Assembly: GCF_017498485.1 (NCBI RefSeq) | Contig: NZ_CP071795.1 | Coordinates: forward strand, 1,240,001-1,304,000 | Reading direction: 5' to 3' | From: Polaribacter batillariae | GTDB taxonomy: Bacteria > Bacteroidota > Bacteroidia > Flavobacteriales > Flavobacteriaceae | Length of the DNA: 64,000 nucleotides | Part shown: positions 27,868 through 36,717 of the stretch, in pieces | How positions within the stretch are numbered: position 1 is the first letter of the stretch | Layout: every line of letters starts with the position of its first letter | The notes under the pieces: model-generated | What the model saw: only the letters and a program-made list of their open reading frames with translations | Databases searched by the model: none | Told to the model about the DNA's origin: nothing | Position numbers and translations under genes: made by a program

Positions 27868-28268
27868 ATTATTCTATTATTCATATACAAACCAAGCTGT
27901 ACCCAATATGCACAAAAGTCCTCTGGAAATCTCCATGGTTTCTCTGGCTCTTAAATCGAATGTTTTGTGTGCCATAGACTCGTCTAAGTTGTGGTTTGCG
28001 TGTATGAATAAAGTTATTTTTGGAGCTTTGTCGGTCTTTAAAGCAATACATTTATCATTTTAAAATCCTGTAATAAATCGCCTTTTTTTCCTGTCTATTT
28101 CAGAATAAAAAAAACCCGTAGCTAAGGCCATGCTTTCGTTTTCTTCTTTGTATAAAGAAAAAAAATCATCCATTTCTTTTCCAGTAATTTCAAACAATAA
28201 CGGGTATAAGTGTTTTTCACTTTACCATAACGAGTCATTAAATACATCTCGTACTCTTTAAAGGAGCC
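27868..28268 (-). pseudogene. Decayed gene, frameshifted, unidentified
   Basis: On the minus strand, segments of one protein appear in different frames: KEYEMYLMTRYGKVKNTYTR, then EITGKEMDDFFSLYKEE, GFFYSEIDRKK, then KITLFIHANHNLDESMAHKT and a C-terminus ending LCILGTAWFVYE. Two or more frameshifts separate them. A shorter relic lies at 20303-20446. The parent family is not recognised. Its position beside R4 suggests these gene ends collect debris. Confidence 0.65.
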
Positions 28269-28273
28269 ACTAA

Positions 28274-29095
28274 TTATTGATATACTTTTACCCAATCTAT
28301 AATCATATTTACAGGTAAATCTTTCGGATTAACTTTACCTACCCAAGCACCTTCTAATTGTTGGTCGATTAAAATATAAAAAGGTTGATTAAATGGCCAC
28401 TGAGATTTATCTACATTTTTAATTCTAGGATAGGTATATGTTTCTTCTCCATTTAACATGTAAACCAATTTATCTGGATACCATTCTAAACCGTATGTAT
28501 TAAATTTTTCTGTATCGACTTTGGTGGTTTTATAATAAGGCGGATTGTCTTTTTGTTTTAGCTCTAGTGTGTAGTACGAATGTGTTGTTTGATAAATTAA
28601 ATCATCGTAATTTAGATGCTCCATAATATCAATTTCTCCATTTCTTGGATATTTTCCGTATTTATTATTTTCTGATAACATCCAAATAGCTGGCCATGCA
28701 CCTTGTGCGCTTTCTAATTTTGCTCTAATTTCAATTTTTCCATACTGGAAAGCAAATTTACCTTTTGTATAAATACCTCCTGTTAAAAAAGGTCTAGAAT
28801 CGGAAATAGTGTCTGTATTTACAATGCCTTTTAAATATAGTTTTCCGTCTAAAATTGCGTAACATTTAGCATCGCTCGTCATATAATTTCCCCAATCGGC
28901 ATTGTTTTTAGGAATTTTTGTCCACTTGGTAGTGTCTATTTTTGGTGCATCAAAATCGTCTTTCCAAACTAATTCCCAGTCTTTTACCTTAACAGTATCT
29001 TTTTGAATGTATTGATATCCATCAACAATTTTAGATGAAGAACTTTTACAACTTACTAAAAAAAATACAACTAAAATGAAAATATATTTTAACAT
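28274..29095 (-). CDS. GH16 family endoglycanase, lipoprotein
   Basis: A 273-residue glycoside hydrolase 16. The lipobox LVSC (Cys16) marks it as lipid-anchored. The retaining catalytic motif is GEIDIMEH (nucleophile Glu154, Asp156, acid/base Glu159). WELVWKDDF starts the jelly-roll, and AWPAIWML and WYPDKLVYMLNG line the cleft. GH16 covers laminarinase, agarase, porphyranase and kappa-carrageenase; the bulge-containing EIDIME form does not settle the substrate. Last gene of the carbohydrate operon. Confidence 0.92.
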   Translation of the reverse strand: MLKYIFILVVFFLVSCKSSSSKIVDGYQYIQKDTVKVKDWELVWKDDFDAPKIDTTKWTKIPKNNADWGNYMTSDAKCYAILDGKLYLKGIVNTDTISDSRPFLTGGIYTKGKFAFQYGKIEIRAKLESAQGAWPAIWMLSENNKYGKYPRNGEIDIMEHLNYDDLIYQTTHSYYTLELKQKDNPPYYKTTKVDTEKFNTYGLEWYPDKLVYMLNGEETYTYPRIKNVDKSQWPFNQPFYILIDQQLEGAWVGKVNPKDLPVNMIIDWVKVYQ

Positions 29096-29164
29096 TATTT
29101 TACTTCAATATTAATTAAACTTGATATGTTTTTACAGCTTGTTTTGAAGCCTTAATGCCCCATT

Positions 29165-31354
29165 TTATGGCTTCGTAATTGTACTCCTAGTTTTTGGTTT
29201 CTTTTTGCTCTCAATTGTATTATTTTTATTTTTTATGAGTTCGTTATATTTTTCTTTTATAAATTTTCCCCAAATTTGATATCCTTCTGGCTTTAAATGA
29301 ATCCCATCTGCATTATAGAGATTCTCTTTTAAATTCCCATTTTCATCAGAAAACCAATCAATAAGATTGTAATAATTTATTTGAGGTTTCTTATTTAAAT
29401 AAGCTATCGCTTTATGAATTTTATTATATTTTTGCCTGCGAAGAGAATGGGCATTTAAACCTACTGGTAGTGGACCCAAAAGCACTATTTGAGAATTTGG
29501 AAATTCATTTTCCATCAATTCTACAATTTTAACGATGCCTTTGCTAATTTCATCAGCAGTATTAAATCTAAAATTATTAACGCCAATTGCCAAGGTTATT
29601 AATTTAGGAGAATTTGTATTATAATTTCCATTACTTATTCTCCAAAGTATGTGTTCTGTTCTATCTCCAGAAATACCTGCATTTACATAGTTAATCTCTT
29701 TAAAATAAGTGTTTGCTGCTGCTTTACCAGGTTTATAAGTTGTAAAATTTCGATTGCCACCCCAACCTTGGGTTATGGAGTTTCCTATGAATAGAATGTC
29801 TAAATCTTTTGTTGATTGAGATAAGTTATTAATGTCTTCCATCTGATACCACCAGCCTTTACCTGCTACCCAACCAGCTCCTGAACGATACTCGGAACCT
29901 GGAGCAGGAATTGTTGCGAAATTTACTTTTTTACGAGTTGCCCTTAAAATAAAATTAACTATTGGCGAAGGATTTTTTAAACTATGTGGATGGTGCCCTA
30001 CACCTTCTTTGTAAATAACGTCTATATTTCCACCAGCTTCTTTTATTTTTTGCTCAAAAATTCGGGTATTTTCATCAACAGGAACTACTTTGTCTGCAAC
30101 TCCACAAACATGAAACATCGGAAAATTGCCTTTTGCAATCGCATTTGTTTTATGAATCGGGTTTCCTTTAAAATCGGCCATTTTATCTTCTGAAGAAATA
30201 TGGTACATTTTTTTAAATTTGTTCCAATCTGCTTTGCTTCCAACACCTTTTCCTTTTCCTCCTGGCCAACTTGTACCATCTAAAACAGGAGCATCTGCAT
30301 AAATACAGGCCACTTTTTCTGGATTTTCAACAGCCCAATTGTAAACAATTAGCCCTCCTCTGCTCATGCCTTCTAAAACTACCTTATTCGAAAACCCGTT
30401 TTTAACCATAAAATCGTAAAAAAAATTCCATCGGTTTACGGCGTCTTTATTTCCATAAAAACCAGCAACATCGCAATAAGCAATATAAAAACCTCTTTCT
30501 AACAAAGCAATATCTGTTTGCGGTTCGTGTCCAAAAAAACGAGCACGCAATACCCATGGTTTTCCTTTGGCTACTCGCTTTGGGCTTACTATTTTACAAG
30601 GAATATTTTTATATTTAAAATCGGTTTGCTTAAAACCATGAAAAATACTCGTTTTATTTTCTGATAATTTTGAAGTATCCAATTGTAAACTTGAATCTTC
30701 TGCCTTAAAAATAACATCTTCGTAAACACGTCTTGCAATTCTTGTTGCCCCTAATGATGATGGATGAATTTTATCTGGAAACATATTTTGGTCACTTGCA
30801 AACAACTGGTATAAATCAACTACCTCACTTTTAGTGTCATAAGCTACTTTTTGAGTTAAAGGGATGATTTTATTTTTAATTATAGGGTTCCAAATACTTG
30901 TAGAATCGTTTAAAAATGAAGGTACTGGTAATAATAAAACTACACGAACCTGATTATTTTTTTCTTTAAATGATTGAATGAGTGCTTTGTAATCTTTTTC
31001 GAAATTAGAATCTAAATAGATGCGGTTTTGTTGTTTACTATCATTCGTTCCTAATTTTATATAAACCACATCTGGGGCAAAACTTAAAGCTTCTTGGTAT
31101 GTATTAGATTTCCAGTACGGATAATCGCCCTTTTTTAATAATGTATTTCCGTTTACACCAAAGTTTTTTACTTGATAGTTGTTTCCAAGCATTTCTTGTA
31201 ATTGGTTAGGGTAGGCATTTTTTTCTCGATTGTCCATACCAGCTCCGTAAGTAATGCTATCTCCTATACATGCTATTTTTATGGGTTGCTTTGCTGGCTT
31301 GCAACTCGTAAATATTAAAATTATACCTAAAAATACTTTCAAAACAAACTTCAT
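29165..31354 (-). CDS. Three-domain hydrolase: SGNH esterase + alpha/beta hydrolase + SGNH esterase
   Basis: A 729-residue lipoprotein (lipobox FTSC, Cys18) with three hydrolase domains. SGNH-1: Ser33 in GDSIT, block GTND (102-105), DKIHP (194-198). Alpha/beta hydrolase: Ser331 in GMSRGG, Asp421 in GVADK and His near GVGHHPH (452-458). SGNH-2: Ser526 in GNSIT, Asn in GVNN (591-594), DGIHLKPEG (683-691). All three catalytic sets look intact. It probably removes acyl groups from a polysaccharide taken apart by neighbouring GH29 and GH16 enzymes (inference). Confidence 0.88.
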   Translation of the reverse strand: MKFVLKVFLGIILIFTSCKPAKQPIKIACIGDSITYGAGMDNREKNAYPNQLQEMLGNNYQVKNFGVNGNTLLKKGDYPYWKSNTYQEALSFAPDVVYIKLGTNDSKQQNRIYLDSNFEKDYKALIQSFKEKNNQVRVVLLLPVPSFLNDSTSIWNPIIKNKIIPLTQKVAYDTKSEVVDLYQLFASDQNMFPDKIHPSSLGATRIARRVYEDVIFKAEDSSLQLDTSKLSENKTSIFHGFKQTDFKYKNIPCKIVSPKRVAKGKPWVLRARFFGHEPQTDIALLERGFYIAYCDVAGFYGNKDAVNRWNFFYDFMVKNGFSNKVVLEGMSRGGLIVYNWAVENPEKVACIYADAPVLDGTSWPGGKGKGVGSKADWNKFKKMYHISSEDKMADFKGNPIHKTNAIAKGNFPMFHVCGVADKVVPVDENTRIFEQKIKEAGGNIDVIYKEGVGHHPHSLKNPSPIVNFILRATRKKVNFATIPAPGSEYRSGAGWVAGKGWWYQMEDINNLSQSTKDLDILFIGNSITQGWGGNRNFTTYKPGKAAANTYFKEINYVNAGISGDRTEHILWRISNGNYNTNSPKLITLAIGVNNFRFNTADEISKGIVKIVELMENEFPNSQIVLLGPLPVGLNAHSLRRQKYNKIHKAIAYLNKKPQINYYNLIDWFSDENGNLKENLYNADGIHLKPEGYQIWGKFIKEKYNELIKNKNNTIESKKKPKTRSTITKP

Positions 31355-31369
31355 CTTATTTTGTATTTT

Positions 31370-32029
31370 TTAAATTTCTTTAACTAGAAAATTAGATATA
31401 ATTTTTCCTAATGCCATGTAACCTTTTTCTTGATAATGTACATCATCTTCTCCCTTTCCATATTTTTTATGAATCGCTTTAGATTTTTTATAAATATCAT
31501 TTACTTTAACGTTGTATTTTTTCATAATTCGCTTTGCAACCTTATTGTATTTTTGGGCGTCTTTACGAAATCTTCCTGCCTCGTTTTTTGGAACATAGCT
31601 AGTGGTAACAAAAATTAGTTTAGCGTTAGAAACTTGCTTAATAGATTGTACAATTTTTTCTAGATTTTTTGCATAATCATCTAAGGAAAAGGTAATCGTT
31701 CCATTAATTTTGTCTCTATTGCCATAAACTTTAGCATCATTATGGCGATAACATAAATCCCACAAACCCCAATTAATTTGAATAATGTCCCAATTTTCAG
31801 TACCAACCCATTCCTTAATTTTTTGAAGCCCTGTACCTGTATGCTGTGCATTTCCTGGATTGTGTTTTACAATCGCTTTATTTTTTAAATTTTCTTTTAC
31901 AAAAGGGGTGTACCCAATAGAAATAGAATCTCCAATAATTAAAATTTTAGATTTTTTCTTAGAAAAACCACAAAAAATTAATAGTGGAATTAACAACATA
32001 AAAACATGTAATTTATTAATTTTTCTCAT
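31370..32029 (-). CDS. SGNH/GDSL hydrolase, probable carbohydrate esterase
   Basis: A 219-residue exported esterase. It has a signal segment at residues 8-20, then block I GDSIS (Ser35), block II near GNAQHTGTG, and block V DDVHYQEKG (Asp196, His198). The usual GxND block III is replaced by NWGLWDL. Its ATG overlaps the stop of the upstream fusion gene as ATGA, so the two are translated together. Probably deacylates the same glycan. Confidence 0.85.
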   Translation of the reverse strand: MRKINKLHVFMLLIPLLIFCGFSKKKSKILIIGDSISIGYTPFVKENLKNKAIVKHNPGNAQHTGTGLQKIKEWVGTENWDIIQINWGLWDLCYRHNDAKVYGNRDKINGTITFSLDDYAKNLEKIVQSIKQVSNAKLIFVTTSYVPKNEAGRFRKDAQKYNKVAKRIMKKYNVKVNDIYKKSKAIHKKYGKGEDDVHYQEKGYMALGKIISNFLVKEI

Positions 32030-34416
32030 AATTTAGGTTTTACGTTATAAACACTTATTTTTTTTATTTGAGGTTCTCGATTTGCTTTTAAAACTTTAAG
32101 TCTAATTTTACCAACTTTTACTGTTTTAAATTGCTCTATTCTTTTGTGTCCAATACTTTCTCCTTTTGTGAGAACAATCCACTTTCCATCGACCCAACCT
32201 TCAACCATATAATTTCTAACATGTTCTCCTTTTTGAATGTCTTCTTGAATAATTATGTGATTGATGGGTGTTTTTTTATGCAACTTTACAACCAATTCTT
32301 TTCCTTTTCCAGAGGTTGAAGCGATTGGATTTTGAAAACGTCTTTTAATCTCATCACCCCATTCTTTCAATCTTTTTACATCGGGTTCTGGTATTAAACC
32401 CTCTGGATTTGGTGTTAAACCCATAATTAAAGTTGAATTTCTTCCAACAGATTTGTAATACATATCCATTAAATTATCCAAAGGAAAAATATGTGCTTCA
32501 TCACCAGGTTCCCAAAACCACTCGTGGCGACCATTATAACCTCTTAATGGTGCATCTGCCATTGCTGGAACCCAAAATTTACCGTTAGCATCTCCTTGTT
32601 TTAATAGTTTATAATCGTCTTTATAAATATTTTTTTGTGCATTTTTACCTGTTCCTGTTGAAATGTATGGAAAAGTTGACCAGTTAGGATAGTCAACCGT
32701 TCCAGACTCTGAACCCCCCCAACGTGCTTCTGCCAATTGCCCATTATGATAAAACAAGCAATTGGGCTGGTATTTTCTTACAATTGGCAATACATCTGGT
32801 GCTCCATTCTCTGGATGATCGGCACCACCATCGAACCAAATTTCAAAAAGATCTCCGTATTTAGTGCAAATTTCTTTTACCATACCTTCTACCATTTTGT
32901 TATACCATTTTTGACGGTTTTCTCTAAAATCACCTTCTCCATTTACTTTAAAATTATGAACTCCTAGAAACGAGTTCCAACGAATGCCTAAATAAATGCC
33001 TGGTTTTATTCCGTATTTTCTACAAGAAGCCACAAAATCTGCAACAATATCTCCTTTTCCATCTTTCCACTTTAAAGCTTTTAAACTATAAGGGTTTACA
33101 TTTGATTGATACAAGGCAAAACCGGTTTCGTGCGTTGCTGTTAAAATAGCAAATTTTGCACCAGCATCTTTGGCTGCTTTTACCCATTGATCGGTATTTA
33201 ATTGTTTCGGATTAAAAATTTGATAATCTGAAATTGGATTTATTCTATTACTGCCTTGCCTGTATTTTTCACCATCAAAAACATGCAAATCGTAATGATA
33301 TACCACACCCAATTCTGCCTCTTGCCAAGCTATTTGCCTTTTATTGGGAACGGGATATTTATTTTCTTTTATAGGAATAAAAATACTGTAAGATTCGTCA
33401 CCCTTTTTTACAGTTAAACTTAGCACTTTGGGTTTTCCGTTTTCTTGATAAACAAACGGGCGTTCTAATCTATCTGGAATCAATTCCGAACCATCTGCCA
33501 TTTTTACTTTTTTGGGCATTAAAACATATTCGTTGGCTTTTTTCCAATGAATACCGTCTTTTGATGTAACCATTCCTATAAATCCGTGAGCATGAAAAAC
33601 ACCATAAAAACGGTCTCTACTCGAATCGTACCACATAGACATGTCTTCTGTATCTATATAATCGATTACTGGTTTTTCTTGTATTTCGAAAGGACCTAAA
33701 GGCGAATTTGAAATTGCAATCGCTTGATTTCTAATAAATCGTTTTTCGTTCGGTTTATCTCCTTTTACAATTAAATAATACCTACCATCTTTTCCTTTAT
33801 CTATTGCTGGGTTTACAGTAAGTGTAGTAATTGGTCCCGAAGGTTCTATTAAAGGTTTGTCTAAAAGTTTCCAGGGACCATTAATGGAGTTTGAAACGGC
33901 GACACCTGTACGTTGATTGACCCGCAAAATGTTCCAGTTAGGATGACGATAACCGGTTCGTGCGGTTTCAATTAATTCTTCTTCTGTAAAGGGCTTGTCT
34001 CCAAAATTAGTAGCAATGTAATACAGGTAATATTTACCATCGAAATATTTTATTTTAGGGTTGTGCGCTGTAATGGCATCCCACCTATTTTTTCGTGCAC
34101 CTTGTAAAACTGTTTCTTTAAATTTCCATGGTCCTAAAGGGCTTTTAGAAGTTGCGTGTGCAATTTCTGAATGGGTTAACCAGCTTAAAAAGCCATATTC
34201 TTTTTTCCACCTTGCATAAAACATGTGGTATTTGCCATCCTTTCCTTTGATAATCGAGGTGCCCCAATTATAATAACCTTCGGTTTTAAAAATATTATCT
34301 GAAGCAATTGGCTCGAAATTATCATACAGGCGTAAATTATCTGTGTTGTTTTGGGCAATACCGAATACAAAAAAAAATAAAAGAGATAATATCTGAAGCG
34401 ATTTAAGTATTTTCAT
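32026..34416 (-). CDS. Fusion: five-bladed beta-propeller glycosidase-like domain + GH29-type fucosidase domain
   Basis: A 796-residue exported protein (signal ending FGIAQ). Residues about 30-355 form a GH43/GH117-like beta-propeller with repeated blade motifs (SKSPLGPWKF, HNPKIKYFDGKYYLYYI, NSPLGPFEI). Residues about 360-695 are GH29-like: YHYDLHVFDG, AILTATHETGFALY and FEIWFDGGADHP, with candidate nucleophile Asp529. Residues about 700-796 form a C-terminal beta-sandwich. It may act on fucose or L-galactose residues. The propeller could be a second active site or a binding module; I cannot assign its catalytic acids. Confidence 0.85.
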   Translation of the reverse strand: MKILKSLQILSLLFFFVFGIAQNNTDNLRLYDNFEPIASDNIFKTEGYYNWGTSIIKGKDGKYHMFYARWKKEYGFLSWLTHSEIAHATSKSPLGPWKFKETVLQGARKNRWDAITAHNPKIKYFDGKYYLYYIATNFGDKPFTEEELIETARTGYRHPNWNILRVNQRTGVAVSNSINGPWKLLDKPLIEPSGPITTLTVNPAIDKGKDGRYYLIVKGDKPNEKRFIRNQAIAISNSPLGPFEIQEKPVIDYIDTEDMSMWYDSSRDRFYGVFHAHGFIGMVTSKDGIHWKKANEYVLMPKKVKMADGSELIPDRLERPFVYQENGKPKVLSLTVKKGDESYSIFIPIKENKYPVPNKRQIAWQEAELGVVYHYDLHVFDGEKYRQGSNRINPISDYQIFNPKQLNTDQWVKAAKDAGAKFAILTATHETGFALYQSNVNPYSLKALKWKDGKGDIVADFVASCRKYGIKPGIYLGIRWNSFLGVHNFKVNGEGDFRENRQKWYNKMVEGMVKEICTKYGDLFEIWFDGGADHPENGAPDVLPIVRKYQPNCLFYHNGQLAEARWGGSESGTVDYPNWSTFPYISTGTGKNAQKNIYKDDYKLLKQGDANGKFWVPAMADAPLRGYNGRHEWFWEPGDEAHIFPLDNLMDMYYKSVGRNSTLIMGLTPNPEGLIPEPDVKRLKEWGDEIKRRFQNPIASTSGKGKELVVKLHKKTPINHIIIQEDIQKGEHVRNYMVEGWVDGKWIVLTKGESIGHKRIEQFKTVKVGKIRLKVLKANREPQIKKISVYNVKPKL

Positions 34417-34428
34417 TTGTACTAACGG

Positions 34429-36660
34429 CTATTTAAAAAAATTAAGTTCGGCAATTGCTGCTTGTTTTTTATTGCCTGCAATGGTTTTAGATTCTATTCG
34501 AATAAAACGTGTATTCAACGCTTTTTTAAAGTAATGTGTTCTTGGTGTTGGGTCGTTTATTAAGTTGCCGAATTCAAAATTCTCAAAAATCTTCCAAGAT
34601 TTTCCATTAGTACTTATTTTAATGATTCCTTGTTCTATCATTCCGTTCGAATCTTTCGTTTGCGGAGTATAACCAAAAGCTTTTAAGGTATGTTCTTTGC
34701 CTAAATCGATTTCAATAAAATGTGGTTTGTTTTTTGCATCAGACATCCAATAGGTTTTTGGATTTTCGTCTATGGCAAATTCTCCAACATGAGTTGATGA
34801 CCAACTATCTTCATTAAGAATTTTCCAATTCTTTTTTAGAATTCCTATTTTTTTTGAAGCAATACTTCCTTTTTCATCTTTAGAAAAAGCCAATGCTTTT
34901 ATTTCACCAGAAGCTACAAAAAACGGTTCGTTATAAATTTGAGAAATTTTATTAGGCGTACTTCCATCTATAGTATATCTTATTTCTATTCCAGAATTGA
35001 TGTTTTTAGAAACGTCTTCGCCATGTGGTTTCCAACCAAATTTGTGTTTTTTAGGTTGAATCGTTACCAAACCTTCTAAGTTTCTTGTGATGCTTAATTG
35101 TGGTGGTCGCGTATGATAATAATGCGCTGTAATATTAGAAATTGCTGGGTTTAAACGAGACGCTAAAATACGAATTCTAAACTGGTTTGAGGTTACTTCT
35201 GGAAAACGTAAAATACGTTTGTAACCAATATTTGTTGCTGAAACAATTTCTTTCCAAGCATTATTTACCCAAGCATCAACAGCATGTTTTTCTACACGTT
35301 CGCTATGTGTCGCTATGGCTTCTTGAAGAACTAAGCGATTGATAGTTACTGGTTTTTTTGTTTTAATAATGATTTCTTTTGGGTTTGCATCTAACAATGT
35401 ATATGTTTTTGCATGATTGTCTAACACATTTTTAGCACCTGATGCATCTGCAAATAAATTGGTTTCGTAGGTTTCTTTAATGCGTTGCCCAACTTCTTTT
35501 AAAACACTTACATCTTCTGGTGAGAATTTGCCTTCTCTATTTGGCGGAATGTTTAATAAAAAGGTAGAATTCCCGCCAACAGAACGTTCGTATATGTCGA
35601 AAACATCGTCTGCACTTCGTACTTTTTGTGTATCTTCATCTCTATAAAACCAGCCTTCTCGAATGGAAGTATTTGTTTCTGCTTGTTGATAATGTAAAAA
35701 ATTGGCATCGTATAATTTTTCTCTGCTACCAATATCTTTGCCTGTAATATCTGCGAAACTATTCATTTCGAGCGGATTTTTTTGGTACGGAATTACATTC
35801 CATTCTGTATCTCTTGTTGCACCAGATTCGTTTCCACACCAACGAATATCTTGCTTTCCAAAAACAACGGCTTCTGGCGCCAAGGTAGCAATTAATTTTT
35901 TCCAAGCTATGTAATTGTATTTTTGACCGCCTTTTCGTTTTGGGTGTGCGCCATCAAACCAAACTTCGTGAATTGGCCCATACTCGGTTAATAATTCGAA
36001 TAACTGGTTTAAGAAATATTCGTTATAATCATCTACATTAAAAGTAAAAGTGGTTTTATTTTTAAACGGACGCCCTTCAACTGGTCGTGGAATTACACGA
36101 TCTGTGTACTTGCTTAAATTTCCATAAAGGCCTTCTTTGTTTTCGATTTGATATAAATCTGCTGGCGATAAATACACGCCTAATTTTAGTCCGTATTTTT
36201 GACAAGAAGCAGATAGTTCTTTTAAAATATCTCCTTTTCCATCTTTAAAACTAGTGGACATAATGCCGTGTTTTGTGTATCTACTTTGCCATAACACAAA
36301 ACCATCATGATGCTTAACCGTTATAATAACCATTTTCATTTGTGCATCTTTCATCGCTTTACACCATTGGTCTGTATCTAAATTTTTAAGGTTAAAAACT
36401 TTAGGATCTTCCATTCCATTACCCCATTCCATTCGAGTAAATGTGTTTGGTCCAAAATGAATAAAGGCTATGAATTCATTTTTTAAAGCTTCGTATTGAT
36501 TTTTAGTTGGCACAACATGCGCAGCTTTGTATATAATAGAATCTTTTGTATCGTCTTTATCTATTGATATGGTTGAACTTGTTTTTGGTAATTCTTCTTT
36601 TGAGGTGTTGCAAGACATAATACTTACTAAAAAGAAACAGAACACAAGATATTTTTTCAT
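34429..36660 (-). CDS. GH29 alpha-L-fucosidase-type lipoprotein with C-terminal binding domains
   Basis: A 743-residue lipoprotein (lipobox IMSC, Cys17). The GH29 core spans about 50-400, with HFGPNTFT near the substrate pocket, TVKHHDGFVLW, and the nucleophile motif HEVWFDGAHP (Asp236). It is followed by a beta-sandwich, a chitobiase C-like piece (IEIRYTIDGSTPNK, about 555-600) and an F5/8 type C-like discoidin domain to the end, probably for glycan binding. It sits 12 bases upstream of the propeller-GH29 fusion gene in the same operon. Confidence 0.9.
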   Translation of the reverse strand: MKKYLVFCFFLVSIMSCNTSKEELPKTSSTISIDKDDTKDSIIYKAAHVVPTKNQYEALKNEFIAFIHFGPNTFTRMEWGNGMEDPKVFNLKNLDTDQWCKAMKDAQMKMVIITVKHHDGFVLWQSRYTKHGIMSTSFKDGKGDILKELSASCQKYGLKLGVYLSPADLYQIENKEGLYGNLSKYTDRVIPRPVEGRPFKNKTTFTFNVDDYNEYFLNQLFELLTEYGPIHEVWFDGAHPKRKGGQKYNYIAWKKLIATLAPEAVVFGKQDIRWCGNESGATRDTEWNVIPYQKNPLEMNSFADITGKDIGSREKLYDANFLHYQQAETNTSIREGWFYRDEDTQKVRSADDVFDIYERSVGGNSTFLLNIPPNREGKFSPEDVSVLKEVGQRIKETYETNLFADASGAKNVLDNHAKTYTLLDANPKEIIIKTKKPVTINRLVLQEAIATHSERVEKHAVDAWVNNAWKEIVSATNIGYKRILRFPEVTSNQFRIRILASRLNPAISNITAHYYHTRPPQLSITRNLEGLVTIQPKKHKFGWKPHGEDVSKNINSGIEIRYTIDGSTPNKISQIYNEPFFVASGEIKALAFSKDEKGSIASKKIGILKKNWKILNEDSWSSTHVGEFAIDENPKTYWMSDAKNKPHFIEIDLGKEHTLKAFGYTPQTKDSNGMIEQGIIKISTNGKSWKIFENFEFGNLINDPTPRTHYFKKALNTRFIRIESKTIAGNKKQAAIAELNFFK

Positions 36661-36717
36661 AATTATACTTTTATTTATTTTTTAATTTTTACCAACTTCT
36701 AACAATATTTTTACGTT

